Made by a program: the position numbers and the translations under genes. Positions 1-7,263 of a stretch of DNA of 64,000 nucleotides are shown here, one piece after another. The notes below the pieces were generated by a model, which had not been told where the DNA came from, did no database searches, and saw only the letters and a program-made list of their open reading frames with translations. Source of the stretch: Proteobacteria bacterium UBA6503 (lineage in GTDB: Bacteria; Pseudomonadota; Alphaproteobacteria; UBA1280; UBA6503); contig DJLZ01000001.1 in the NCBI GenBank assembly GCA_002436405.1, positions 496,713 through 560,712 on the forward strand, given 5' to 3'. The stretch's first letter is position 1. The number at the start of each line of letters is the position of its first letter.

Positions 1-1437
1 AAAGCGGTGGTCGTTTTCTAATAGCTCGGCCATATATTCGGCTGTTTCGATAATGCGTGTTTTGGTCAGGTCTTCATCGCTAGCGTCAAGGTAATCGCCA
101 AGGCTTAAAATTGCACGAGCGTCTTTACCAAAGGGGCTATCCATTAGCGCCTTTAGGGCATCAACATTGCCGTGAACATCGGGGACGACCAAAATGCTGG
201 CGGGGGTCTTTTTGAGTTTCTTGAAGTGTTCAAGGTAGTCGGCCTTTTTGTTTTTGCCGTACCACATGCCCCAGTGCTGTAGCTCAGCCAGTGCGTTGCC
301 TAAGGCCTTACCATCTTTAAGACCTTCCTTTTTAAGGTCTTGGCCTGTGATGTCGGCTTGCGGTGTTTCGTGCGCTAAAACAGGTGTTTTACGCTTATCA
401 AAACTGTGCAGGGCGGCAAGGTGAAACAGAATTTGCGCATTTTCGGCCCCTAGTTTAAAGGCGCTGTAGCTTGGGTTGCGGTAATTAAGCTCACGCATAT
501 GGTAGGGCGCAAGGTTTTGCATTTGCTGTTTTTCAGCATTGCTAAATTTAAAGTGTGGGTTTTCAGCCAACTGCTCGCCAACACGTTGTGGGCGGGTGGG
601 CTTCCAAATGGCAGCAATAAGGTTTAGTAACCCAATGTTTTCAACGCCCCATTCAATCAAAGCTTCGCTGCTGTTTTGGCGCCAGTTTTTAAGGGCGTCT
701 AGGTCAAACTTTTCAAGGCCAAGGGCTTTCATGTAGCCAAGTTCGCACATAAGGTCGCAAGCGGCTTCAGCTTGTGGAGCAGCCATAATCTTTAGAACTT
801 CAGTGGTTTTGCGCTCGGCTGAAAGTTTTTGCATATGCTCAGCGGCATTGGCTAAAGCGTGCAGAGTTTCATCATCAGGGCGGGCGCACTTATTCAGGCG
901 GGCGTAAAATCTGAAGTAGCGCAGCGCACGCAGCCAATCTTCCTCAAGGCGTTTGGTCGGGGCACCTACAAAGCGAACCTTGCCTTTTTCAAGGTCGTCA
1001 ATGCCCTCAAAAAAGTCAGTGATTTGGCCTTCATTGTCCATATATAGGGCATTAAAGGTAAAGTCGCGGCGGCCAGCGTCACGCTCAAAATCAGTGGTAA
1101 AGCCAACTTCCGCATGGCGGCCATCGGTGCTTAGGTCTTCACGGAGGGTGGTGATTTCAAACTTCTCGCCGTCTTTCGTGGCCATCACGGTGCCGTGGTC
1201 TAGGCCAATGGGTACTACTTTAAAGCCTGCGGCTTTGCAGCGTTTTGTGGTGTCATCAGGTAAAAGGGTGGTGGCAAGGTCAATATCGACCGAAGTTGCG
1301 TTTTCAAGTTTGCCTTGTAAAAAATCACGCACGACGCCGCCCACCATCAAAGTGGTGGCGTTATCTTCGTTCAAAACCTTATAGATTTCTTGAAAAACCT
1401 CGGTTTTGAGAAGTTCTGGCAGAGGGCGTTTGAACAA
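1..1437 (-). CDS. cca: CCA-adding tRNA nucleotidyltransferase fused to a calcineurin-like phosphoesterase (partial)
   Basis: Read on the minus strand, one open frame runs from 1437 off the left edge. The N-terminal part has the class II nucleotidyltransferase motifs: GGVVRDFLQG and DIDLAT, then RRDFTFNALYMD and EDWLRALRYFRF. It would add or repair CCA at tRNA 3' ends, or act as a poly(A) polymerase relative. The usual family end (ITGQDLKKEG...GKALGNAL) is followed in the same frame by PDVHGN (Asp420) and LGDYLD (about 447-451), the first two metal-binding motifs of PPP-type metallophosphoesterases. I checked the frame line by line and saw no stop. No ATG fits the N-terminus. TTG at 1437 has GGAAG six bases upstream. 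The gene is divergent from the aldo/keto reductase. The rest of the phosphatase domain lies outside the window. Confidence 0.85.
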   Translation of the reverse strand, partial: MFKRPLPELLKTEVFQEIYKVLNEDNATTLMVGGVVRDFLQGKLENATSVDIDLATTLLPDDTTKRCKAAGFKVVPIGLDHGTVMATKDGEKFEITTLREDLSTDGRHAEVGFTTDFERDAGRRDFTFNALYMDNEGQITDFFEGIDDLEKGKVRFVGAPTKRLEEDWLRALRYFRFYARLNKCARPDDETLHALANAAEHMQKLSAERKTTEVLKIMAAPQAEAACDLMCELGYMKALGLEKFDLDALKNWRQNSSEALIEWGVENIGLLNLIAAIWKPTRPQRVGEQLAENPHFKFSNAEKQQMQNLAPYHMRELNYRNPSYSAFKLGAENAQILFHLAALHSFDKRKTPVLAHETPQADITGQDLKKEGLKDGKALGNALAELQHWGMWYGKNKKADYLEHFKKLKKTPASILVVPDVHGNVDALKALMDSPFGKDARAILSLGDYLDASDEDLTKTRIIETAEYMAELLENDHRF

Positions 1438-1503
1438 GGTATACTTCCGCGCTAAATTACGTATGATGCAGACAGTATATTAGATATAGGGAAGAGCCTC
1501 AAC

Positions 1504-3021
1504 ATGCAACAGACAAACTCGGCAAACACTGCCAACACTGAACAGCAAAAAGCCACAAAAGTATGCGCCACACCTGAGGCTACAAAAGCTTATGCCGATC
1601 GCATGTGGGCCGAAAATCCAAAGCTCTCGCCCGATGGTTGGCGCATGGTTGAAGACCTTACAATTGGTAAGGTTGCCATGGGCACTTACCGCATGGATGG
1701 CCGTGATAAACAGCCGCAAGCCCTAGAAAAAGCGCTGCTTTCAGGCATGAACCTGATTGATACCTCAGCCAACTACATGGACGGCGGGGCCGAGGTTTTT
1801 GTGGGCCAGACCCTGCAAAAACTATTTAAGGCAGGCAAGCTGAAGCGTGAAGAAGTTGTGATTACCACTAAAGCAGGCTATATCCAAGGCCAGACCCTTG
1901 CCCAATATAAAGATAACCCACCAACCGAAGCGATGTTCTTGAACGACCAGCTTTGGCACTGCATCCACCCTGAGTTTTTGGATCAGCAAATCAACCAATC
2001 GCTTGAGCGTTTGCAGGTTGAAGCCATTGATATTTTTATGCTCCATAACCCTGAGTACTACTTTGCTAAAGTGCAAGAAGGCACGGATGAAGGCACACTG
2101 GATGAACTGCGTGAAGAGTTTTATACCCGTGTTCAATACGCCTTTACCTACCTTGAAAGCCTATGCCAACAGGGGACAATTCAGTGCTACGGTGTTTCGG
2201 CCAATACCTTGGTTGAAGACCCTGCGCACCCACAGTTTGTTGACCTTGCCCGCCTACATGAAGCTGCGCAAAATGCCGCAAAAGAAGCTTGGGGCCGCCG
2301 CAAGCGACCAATGTTCCGTGTGGTACAGCTGCCGTATAACCTGATTGAAGTAGGTGCGCTGGCCCGTGAAAATACTGAAGCCAAAACCTACGATGGGTCA
2401 GAGCCTTCAACAACGCTGGACCTTGCTGCACGTATGCATTTGTCAGTGATTGCAAACCGCCCGTTAAATGCTTTTACTCCATCGGGCCGTGCCTTCCGTT
2501 TGGCTGAGGGCGCAGGCGCTGAACCTGTGATGGAAGCTATTTGCAATAAATTGGCTGACTTTGAAATGGGTTTGCCACAGTCAAACCTACCGCGCCTATC
2601 AGTGATGGCGCCGCAACTGGCTGAAAAAATGCAAGGCAGCATGCACTTTGACCACGTGAAGATGACCGTGCTCACGCCACTTCTGCTCGAAACATTGCAC
2701 ATGGCTAAATTTACCGAAGCTGAAGCAGGGGCGTTTATTGAAGCCTACCAAGATGTGGTACAAGCGCTACGCACCCACGCCCGTAATGTGGATGCTCAGC
2801 ACACCGAACAACTGAATGCTCATTTGCAGAAAAAGCTACCAAAGGGTAAGTCGTACCCATTGCAGCAAGTGGCACTGAATGTGATTCCGTCAACGCCTGG
2901 TGTTACGGCCGTTCTGTGCGGTATGCGTGACCCTGCGTACGTTGACGATGGCCTAGCGGTGCTTGAAATGGGCGATTTTGCCGATGTAGGCTCAATCCTG
3001 CTTGAGCAGCAGGCTGTTTAG
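1504..3021 (+). CDS. Aldo/keto reductase family protein (long form)
   Basis: The first ~200 residues carry the aldo/keto reductase TIM-barrel signature. The catalytic tetrad is visible as Asp86 and Tyr91 (NLIDTSANYM), Lys123 (ITTKAG) and His181 (MLHNPE). The family normally reduces carbonyls with NADPH in the cytoplasm; the substrate here cannot be read. At 505 residues it is much longer than the usual ~300-330. The extra length is in the middle and C-terminal parts, so it may belong to a large variant subfamily. A purine-rich site (GGAAGAG) lies 9 bases before the ATG. The gene lies directly upstream of the origin region and diverges from the CCA enzyme gene. Confidence 0.82.
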   Translation: MQQTNSANTANTEQQKATKVCATPEATKAYADRMWAENPKLSPDGWRMVEDLTIGKVAMGTYRMDGRDKQPQALEKALLSGMNLIDTSANYMDGGAEVFVGQTLQKLFKAGKLKREEVVITTKAGYIQGQTLAQYKDNPPTEAMFLNDQLWHCIHPEFLDQQINQSLERLQVEAIDIFMLHNPEYYFAKVQEGTDEGTLDELREEFYTRVQYAFTYLESLCQQGTIQCYGVSANTLVEDPAHPQFVDLARLHEAAQNAAKEAWGRRKRPMFRVVQLPYNLIEVGALARENTEAKTYDGSEPSTTLDLAARMHLSVIANRPLNAFTPSGRAFRLAEGAGAEPVMEAICNKLADFEMGLPQSNLPRLSVMAPQLAEKMQGSMHFDHVKMTVLTPLLLETLHMAKFTEAEAGAFIEAYQDVVQALRTHARNVDAQHTEQLNAHLQKKLPKGKSYPLQQVALNVIPSTPGVTAVLCGMRDPAYVDDGLAVLEMGDFADVGSILLEQQAV

Positions 3022-3067
3022 TCTTTTCCGTCTCTGGAACACGAGTAAATCTGCGGCGGGTGTGGAG

Positions 3068-3076
3068 TTATCCACA
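3068..3076 (+). promoter_or_regulatory. DnaA box 1
   Basis: Exact TTATCCACA consensus; the 3' half of the palindrome at 3061-3076. Confidence 0.85.
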
Positions 3077-3149
3077 CCCCTGTGGACATCTAAAAAAAAT
3101 ACCCCCTAAAAAACTGAATAATTTTGACCAAATTGGCCTTTATTTTGAG

Positions 3150-3158
3150 TTATCCACA
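3150..3158 (+). promoter_or_regulatory. DnaA box 2
   Basis: Exact TTATCCACA, immediately after the AT-rich stretch. Confidence 0.85.
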
Positions 3159-3183
3159 ATTGAAGGCACAAGATATAGTGTCT

Positions 3184-3192
3184 TGTGGATAA
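3184..3192 (-). promoter_or_regulatory. DnaA box 3 (inverted)
   Basis: TGTGGATAA, an exact box in the opposite orientation, 25 bases after box 2. Confidence 0.85.
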
Positions 3193-3239
3193 GTGGAAAA
3201 AATAAAGTGTAACAAAGGCTCTTGACGAGTTATCCACAA

Positions 3240-3248
3240 GCGGTTATC
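3240..3248 (+). promoter_or_regulatory. DnaA box 4
   Basis: Exact TTATCCACA, the last of the cluster. Confidence 0.85.
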
Positions 3249-3560
3249 TTACCAACACTTCGCAAGCGGGAATGTTTGTAAAGGGCAGGGGCCACGATTA
3301 AAAATGGCTGAAACCCAAAGCAAAACAAACCTTTTTGCGTAAGGCAAATTCTCATTTGGACACTGGTTCAAGAGAGAGGCGCAGGGGGGAGCCACCAAAC
3401 ACTATATTCAGTGTTTCAAATTCCCAATAAAAATCCTGAGCCGCATACACTGCAATAATGCAGGGTATGTTCAATCTAAATGTGAATCACGCCACCGTAG
3501 CAACAAGGCTATAAATGATAAGCCGCTACAGTCGCGTTATTAATTGGAGTATTAAATACT

Positions 3561-3818
3561 ATGGCTAACTCACCACAAGCACGTAAACGTATCCGTCAAA
3601 CTGCTACACGTACAGAGCACAACACAACTCTACGTTCACGTATGCGTACAGAAATTAAGAAGCTTGAAAAAGCTATCGAAGCTGGCGAAAAGAAGACTAT
3701 CGGCTCACAGTTCACTGCAACTATGGCTACTCTTCACAAGGCTGCTAGCAAAGGCATTATCCGTAAGGAAACTGCTTCACGTAAGATCTCTCGTCTTGCG
3801 GCCCGCATCAAAGGCTAA
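3561..3818 (+). CDS. rpsT: 30S ribosomal protein S20
   Basis: An 85-residue, strongly basic protein with the family-typical N-terminus (MANSPQARKRIRQ) and helical Lys/Arg-rich body of S20, which binds 16S rRNA in the 30S body. The length matches the family. GGAG lies about 12 bases before the ATG. Codons end mostly in A or T even though the gene should be highly expressed. That gives a reference for native codon bias against which the GC-rich orphan genes elsewhere in the window stand out. It sits between the likely origin and dnaA, a conserved alphaproteobacterial neighbourhood. Confidence 0.97.
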   Translation: MANSPQARKRIRQTATRTEHNTTLRSRMRTEIKKLEKAIEAGEKKTIGSQFTATMATLHKAASKGIIRKETASRKISRLAARIKG

Positions 3819-3933
3819 TTATTAGCCTACGAGTCACTACGACTACCCAAAATATGGCGGTTGGTTAACCCCAGCCGCCCCCGGGTCTCCCCCCATAAAA
3901 AGGGAAAATGAGGCACCCCTCTTGCGAGGTGGG

Positions 3934-3971
3934 TCTGGTTTTGTGTAGCCTACGCTTCAGTCAAAACCAGA
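3934..3971. repeat. Inverted repeat in the rpsT-dnaA interval
   Basis: TCTGGTTTTG at 3934-3943 is matched by its complement in TCAAAACCAGA at 3961-3971, with a 17-base loop. No T-run follows, so it is not a standard terminator. It would form a stem in the dnaA leader about 60 bases before the dnaA start and could affect dnaA expression or mRNA stability. Confidence 0.6.
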
Positions 3972-4032
3972 AAGTCTTAACTAAATAATAACCAGTTGTT
4001 TATATCGCTAAGCAACGCAAAGGAGCACATGC

Positions 4033-5496
4033 ATGATGCCAACATTCACGAACTCTCACTGGCAAGCCGTTCAGAAAGGTCTGAAAGACAAGCTTGGAGA
4101 CGTTGTGTATGAAAGCTGGATGCAACCGCTGACCTTTTGCGAATCTAAAACAACTGATGACGCTGTAACCGTTCAAGCGCCAACCCGCTTTGTAAAAGAC
4201 TGGGTTCAGCGTAACTACACCACTGCCATTCAAGAAACGATTGCCGAAGCTTTGGGCGGTGCACCTATGGCCGTGACGTTTGAAGTGGCAGCCCCTGCAG
4301 CGCAGCCAGCTGCACCAGAAGCAGCTACTCCATCACAAGGCTCAACACCTAACGAGATGGTGCAACAGGTTGGCCAAGCGATTCAAAGCTCTTCAGCGCC
4401 TAAGCCTGCGGTAACACCGCTGACGGGCACACAAAGCAAAGCCCCTGAAAAATCAGCAGGCTTGCTTGATGCTGGCAACCCACTAGATACCCGCTTTACA
4501 TTTGATAACTTCGTCACTGGTAAAAGTAACGAGTTTGCCTACGCTGCGGCAAAACGCATTGCGGAAAGCGAAGACGCTGCCTACAACCCATTTTTGCTTT
4601 ACGGTGGCGTAGGTCTTGGTAAAACCCACTTGATGCACGCTATGGCGCTGCATATTCGTGAGCATCAGCCAAAGCGCCGTGTGCTTTACATTTCGTCTGA
4701 GAAGTTCGTTTACCAGTTCATCCGCTCACTGCGCGACAAGAAAACCATGGACTTTAAAGAGGCCTTCCGTTCAGTTGACGTGCTGATGATTGATGATATT
4801 CAGTTCATCGCCGGTAAAGAAGCGACCCAAGAAGAATTCTTCCACACGCTAAACGCGTTGATTGATATGCGTAAGCAAGTGATTTTGACCGCTGATAAAT
4901 CACCACACGAAATGGATAACGTTGAAGACCGCCTGCGTTCACGCCTAGGCTGGGGTCTGACCACTGAAATCCATAAGCCTGACCTTGAAACACGCCTTGC
5001 GATTTTGGATTCTAAAGCGGCCGAAATGAACATTGAGCTGCCGAAGGATGTCGCCATGGTATTGGCCGACAAAGTATCGTCAAACGTACGTGAGCTTGAA
5101 GGCGCCTTTAACCGCCTTGTGGCCCACGCTGACCTTATTGGCTGCCCAATTACGCTTGATACTGCCCAAAGCCTTTTGAAGGATATTTTCCAAGCGTCAA
5201 ACCGTCTGATTACCCTTGATGAAATTCAGGTTAAAGTGGCTGACTACTACCGCATTAAACTGCACGAAATGCACACAGCTCGCCGTAGCCGCGACGTAGC
5301 GCGCCCTCGTCAGGTGGCGATGTACCTATCAAAGCGTCTGACGCAAAAGTCATTCCCTGATATCGGTAAGGCCTTTGGCGGCCGTGACCACACAACAGTG
5401 ATGCACGGTGTAAAAGCCATCGAAAAACTGATGCAGACCGATAAGCAAATGGCAGACGATGTACAGCTGATTGAAAAGATGCTGACAAGCTCTTAA
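4033..5496 (+). CDS. dnaA: Chromosomal replication initiator protein DnaA
   Basis: DnaA binds TTATCCACA boxes and opens oriC. The N-terminal DnaB/DiaA-interaction domain is followed by a Pro/Ala-rich linker (about 85-145). Next comes the AAA+ domain, with Walker A GGVGLGKTH near residue 194 and Walker B VLMIDDIQF near 253. The C-terminal helix-turn-helix domain carries the DnaA signature GRDHTTVMHGVKAIEKL near 449-465. The 487-residue length is normal. Two adjacent ATGs (4033 and 4036) are possible; AAGGAG lies 8 bases upstream of the first. Its targets, four perfect boxes, lie about 0.8 kb upstream beyond rpsT. A strong terminator follows. Confidence 0.98.
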   Translation: MMPTFTNSHWQAVQKGLKDKLGDVVYESWMQPLTFCESKTTDDAVTVQAPTRFVKDWVQRNYTTAIQETIAEALGGAPMAVTFEVAAPAAQPAAPEAATPSQGSTPNEMVQQVGQAIQSSSAPKPAVTPLTGTQSKAPEKSAGLLDAGNPLDTRFTFDNFVTGKSNEFAYAAAKRIAESEDAAYNPFLLYGGVGLGKTHLMHAMALHIREHQPKRRVLYISSEKFVYQFIRSLRDKKTMDFKEAFRSVDVLMIDDIQFIAGKEATQEEFFHTLNALIDMRKQVILTADKSPHEMDNVEDRLRSRLGWGLTTEIHKPDLETRLAILDSKAAEMNIELPKDVAMVLADKVSSNVRELEGAFNRLVAHADLIGCPITLDTAQSLLKDIFQASNRLITLDEIQVKVADYYRIKLHEMHTARRSRDVARPRQVAMYLSKRLTQKSFPDIGKAFGGRDHTTVMHGVKAIEKLMQTDKQMADDVQLIEKMLTSS

Positions 5497-5501
5497 TAAA
5501 T

Positions 5502-5530
5502 AAAAAGCCCCGCCAGTGCGGGGCTTTTTA
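5502..5530 (+). terminator. Rho-independent terminator after dnaA
   Basis: GC-rich stem AAAAAGCCCCGC / GCGGGGCTTTTT followed by TTTTTA. It is A-rich on the left, so it could also work in reverse. Confidence 0.9.
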
Positions 5531-5589
5531 TTTGCACCTTTGGCGCAGCGTTGTCGTACCTAAGTATTATTTAAAAGACCATAAGACGT

Positions 5590-5615
5590 AAAAAACCCCG
5601 CTCTCGCGGGGTTTT
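5590..5615 (-). terminator. Terminator of the cytochrome oxidase operon
   Basis: Stem AAAACCCCG / CGGGGTTTT with a short CTCT-centred loop, 18 bases after the ctaE stop on the minus strand. It is symmetrical, so it could be bidirectional. Confidence 0.85.
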
Positions 5616-5633
5616 CTTTGTCTATGCTGCCAC

Positions 5634-6422
5634 TTATGCAGGAAGCGCGTAGATGAAGAGGAACAAGCCAATCCATACCACGTCAACAAAGTGCCAGTAC
5701 CAAGCTGTTGCTTCGTAGTAGAAGTGGTTCTTCTCGGTGAAGTCACCCTTCTTCAGGCGGTAGTGTGCCACCATTAGCATGGCTGTACCCACAAATACGT
5801 GGAAGCCGTGGAAGCCAGTTAGCATGTAGAATGTTGAGCCGTACGCACCGCTTGATAGACCAAACGCAGCGTGGCTGTATTCGAACATTTGGCACGCAAG
5901 GAAGATAACGCCCAAGATCCAGGTCATCATCAAGAACTTCTTGCACTCATCACGGTCGCCGTGAATCAACGCATGGTGTGACCATGTGATTGTTACGCCT
6001 GACGTTAGTAGAAGCAGCGTGTTAATTGTTGGCAGGTGAATGGTCAGCACTTCAATGTTTGCTGGTGGCCACTCAATGTTAAAGCCGTAAATGTAGAAGT
6101 ATGCCGCAAAAAAGCCAGCAAAGAACATAAGCTCAGATACAATAAAGAACACCATGCCGTAGCGGTTTGCAAGGTCGATAACCTTTGGTGTGGTGTCAAA
6201 GCCGCGCTCACGTGCTTCTTTAATCAGAACGCGGAACCATTGGCCTGCGCCTACAAGTAGGATAATCATACCTACAGCAAGAAGGGCCTTACCTGTGAAG
6301 GCAGAGAATTTAAGCAGGTTTAGCAAACCAAACATGCAAAGGCCTAGGCCTAGGCAGCTTAGTGGGGGCCAAATTGAATTCCCTGGGATGTAAAAGTCGT
6401 GGTCTTGTTTGTGTCCAGCCAT
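5634..6422 (-). CDS. ctaE: Cytochrome c oxidase subunit III
   Basis: A 262-residue polytopic membrane protein with typical subunit III features: N-terminal HDFYIPGNSIWP, the FFAGFFAAYFYIY stretch and the ending HFYYEATAWYWHFVDVVWIGLFLFIYALPA. Subunit III stabilises the aa3 oxidase core in the inner membrane and supports proton uptake. It is the last gene of the minus-strand cox operon, 34 bases after the Lys/Ala-rich protein, and is followed by a terminator. Length is normal for the bacterial family. Confidence 0.96.
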   Translation of the reverse strand: MAGHKQDHDFYIPGNSIWPPLSCLGLGLCMFGLLNLLKFSAFTGKALLAVGMIILLVGAGQWFRVLIKEARERGFDTTPKVIDLANRYGMVFFIVSELMFFAGFFAAYFYIYGFNIEWPPANIEVLTIHLPTINTLLLLTSGVTITWSHHALIHGDRDECKKFLMMTWILGVIFLACQMFEYSHAAFGLSSGAYGSTFYMLTGFHGFHVFVGTAMLMVAHYRLKKGDFTEKNHFYYEATAWYWHFVDVVWIGLFLFIYALPA

Positions 6423-6456
6423 GAGAGTGGTCTCCGGTTCGTCGGTTATGCGTTAA

Positions 6457-7056
6457 TTATTCGTCGGTCGAGTACATTGGTAGTTTCAAACCATCGTAGT
6501 TTGCACCAATGTCGATACGATCGCCAAAGTGTTCAGCGAATGAATTTGTTTTTTCGTGGCTAAACCCGCCAAGGAAGGTCACCATCATAAAGAAGTAAAG
6601 CAATACACAGCCAATGCTGATAACGGTTGCTTTCATCATCATGTCAAAAGTGCCTGAGTATTCTTTAAGTAGGGCCACTTTATCGTAGTGCAAAGCGCCG
6701 TTTGAAGCTGATGACTCAAGAGTTTTCTTTTGTGAAGCTACTTTTTTAGTGGCTTGTTTTGCCGTTGCTGATTTAGCGGCTGATTTAGCTGCGGTCTTTG
6801 TTGCAGGCTTTTTAGCAGGCGCTTTTTTAGCGGCTGTTTTCTTGGCAACTGGCTTTTTAGCAGCAGTTTTCTTCGGGGTAGCTTTAGTCGCAACCTTTTT
6901 AGTCGCCGCTTTAGGGGCCGCTTTCTTTGCAGCTGTTTTAGTTGCAGGCTTTTTGGCCGCTACTTTTTTAGGTGCTGCTTTAGTGGTTGTCTTTTTCGCA
7001 GTGGTTTTTTTAGCTGCCGGTTTTTTGGCGGCTGTTTTCTTAGGAGTATCTGCCAT
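6457..7056 (-). CDS. Lys/Ala-rich repeat protein with a C-terminal membrane segment, in the cox operon
   Basis: A 199-residue protein of two unlike parts. Residues ~1-115 are degenerate AAKKPA/AAPKKT repeats like histone H1 or AlgP-type tails, strongly basic and presumably disordered. Residues ~122-199 hold EYSGTFDMMMKATVISIGCVLLYFF, one clear transmembrane helix, and an acidic tail. The second part resembles small aa3-oxidase subunit IV-like proteins in position and layout (my inference). Its ATG overlaps the stop of the preceding 55-residue ORF (TAATG), so the two are translationally coupled, and ctaE follows. Whether the basic arm binds nucleic acid, lipid head groups or a partner is unknown. 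The repeat is unexpected in a respiratory operon. Confidence 0.8.
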   Translation of the reverse strand: MADTPKKTAAKKPAAKKTTAKKTTTKAAPKKVAAKKPATKTAAKKAAPKAATKKVATKATPKKTAAKKPVAKKTAAKKAPAKKPATKTAAKSAAKSATAKQATKKVASQKKTLESSASNGALHYDKVALLKEYSGTFDMMMKATVISIGCVLLYFFMMVTFLGGFSHEKTNSFAEHFGDRIDIGANYDGLKLPMYSTDE

Positions 7057-7223
7057 TAGTCTGCTAAGCCCTTAATGTAGTTAATACGAATTACAAAACT
7101 TAGGGCCACAAGGCTAAACACAAATACCAATAGGCTGACGAGCATAACGACGTTCTTTTTACGCGTCTTGGCGTAAATTTCGGCCATTTGTTTGTCATCC
7201 ATCGATGTTGCTTTTTGTGTCAT
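7056..7223 (-). CDS. Small single-span membrane protein, putative cytochrome oxidase accessory subunit
   Basis: A 55-residue ORF, MTQKATSMDDKQMAEIYAKT at the start, with one transmembrane helix (about residues 25-46, LVSLLVFVFSLVALSFVI) and a short C-tail. It lies between ctaD and the Lys/Ala-rich gene on the same strand, 40 bases after ctaD, and its stop overlaps the next start. Small CtaF-like proteins commonly sit at this place in alphaproteobacterial cox operons, which supports a role in oxidase assembly or stability. Sequence similarity itself cannot be shown here. Confidence 0.75.
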   Translation of the reverse strand: MTQKATSMDDKQMAEIYAKTRKKNVVMLVSLLVFVFSLVALSFVIRINYIKGLAD

Positions 7224-7263
7224 GTGTCTTGCGACCCTTCGTTTCTAAACAAATTTAAGCTGC

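Larger units (their letters stand above)
3061..3248. other. oriC: Probable chromosomal replication origin (oriC)
   Basis: Within 190 bases there are four exact TTATCCACA DnaA boxes: 3068-3076 (+), 3150-3158 (+), 3184-3192 (-) and 3240-3248 (+). A near match, TGTGGACAT, lies at 3081-3089. The first box is half of a palindrome TGTGGAGTTATCCACA (3061-3076). An AT-rich stretch (about 3091-3150) between boxes could be the unwinding element. The cluster is intergenic, just upstream of rpsT and dnaA, a common place for oriC. The rest of the 3022-3560 gap holds no gene that I can see. Confidence 0.85.

Noticed and set aside
6749..7075. Open frame on the plus strand rich in Ala, Val, Phe and Leu
   Set aside because: It is the complement of the Lys/Ala repeats of the cox-operon gene at 6457-7056.
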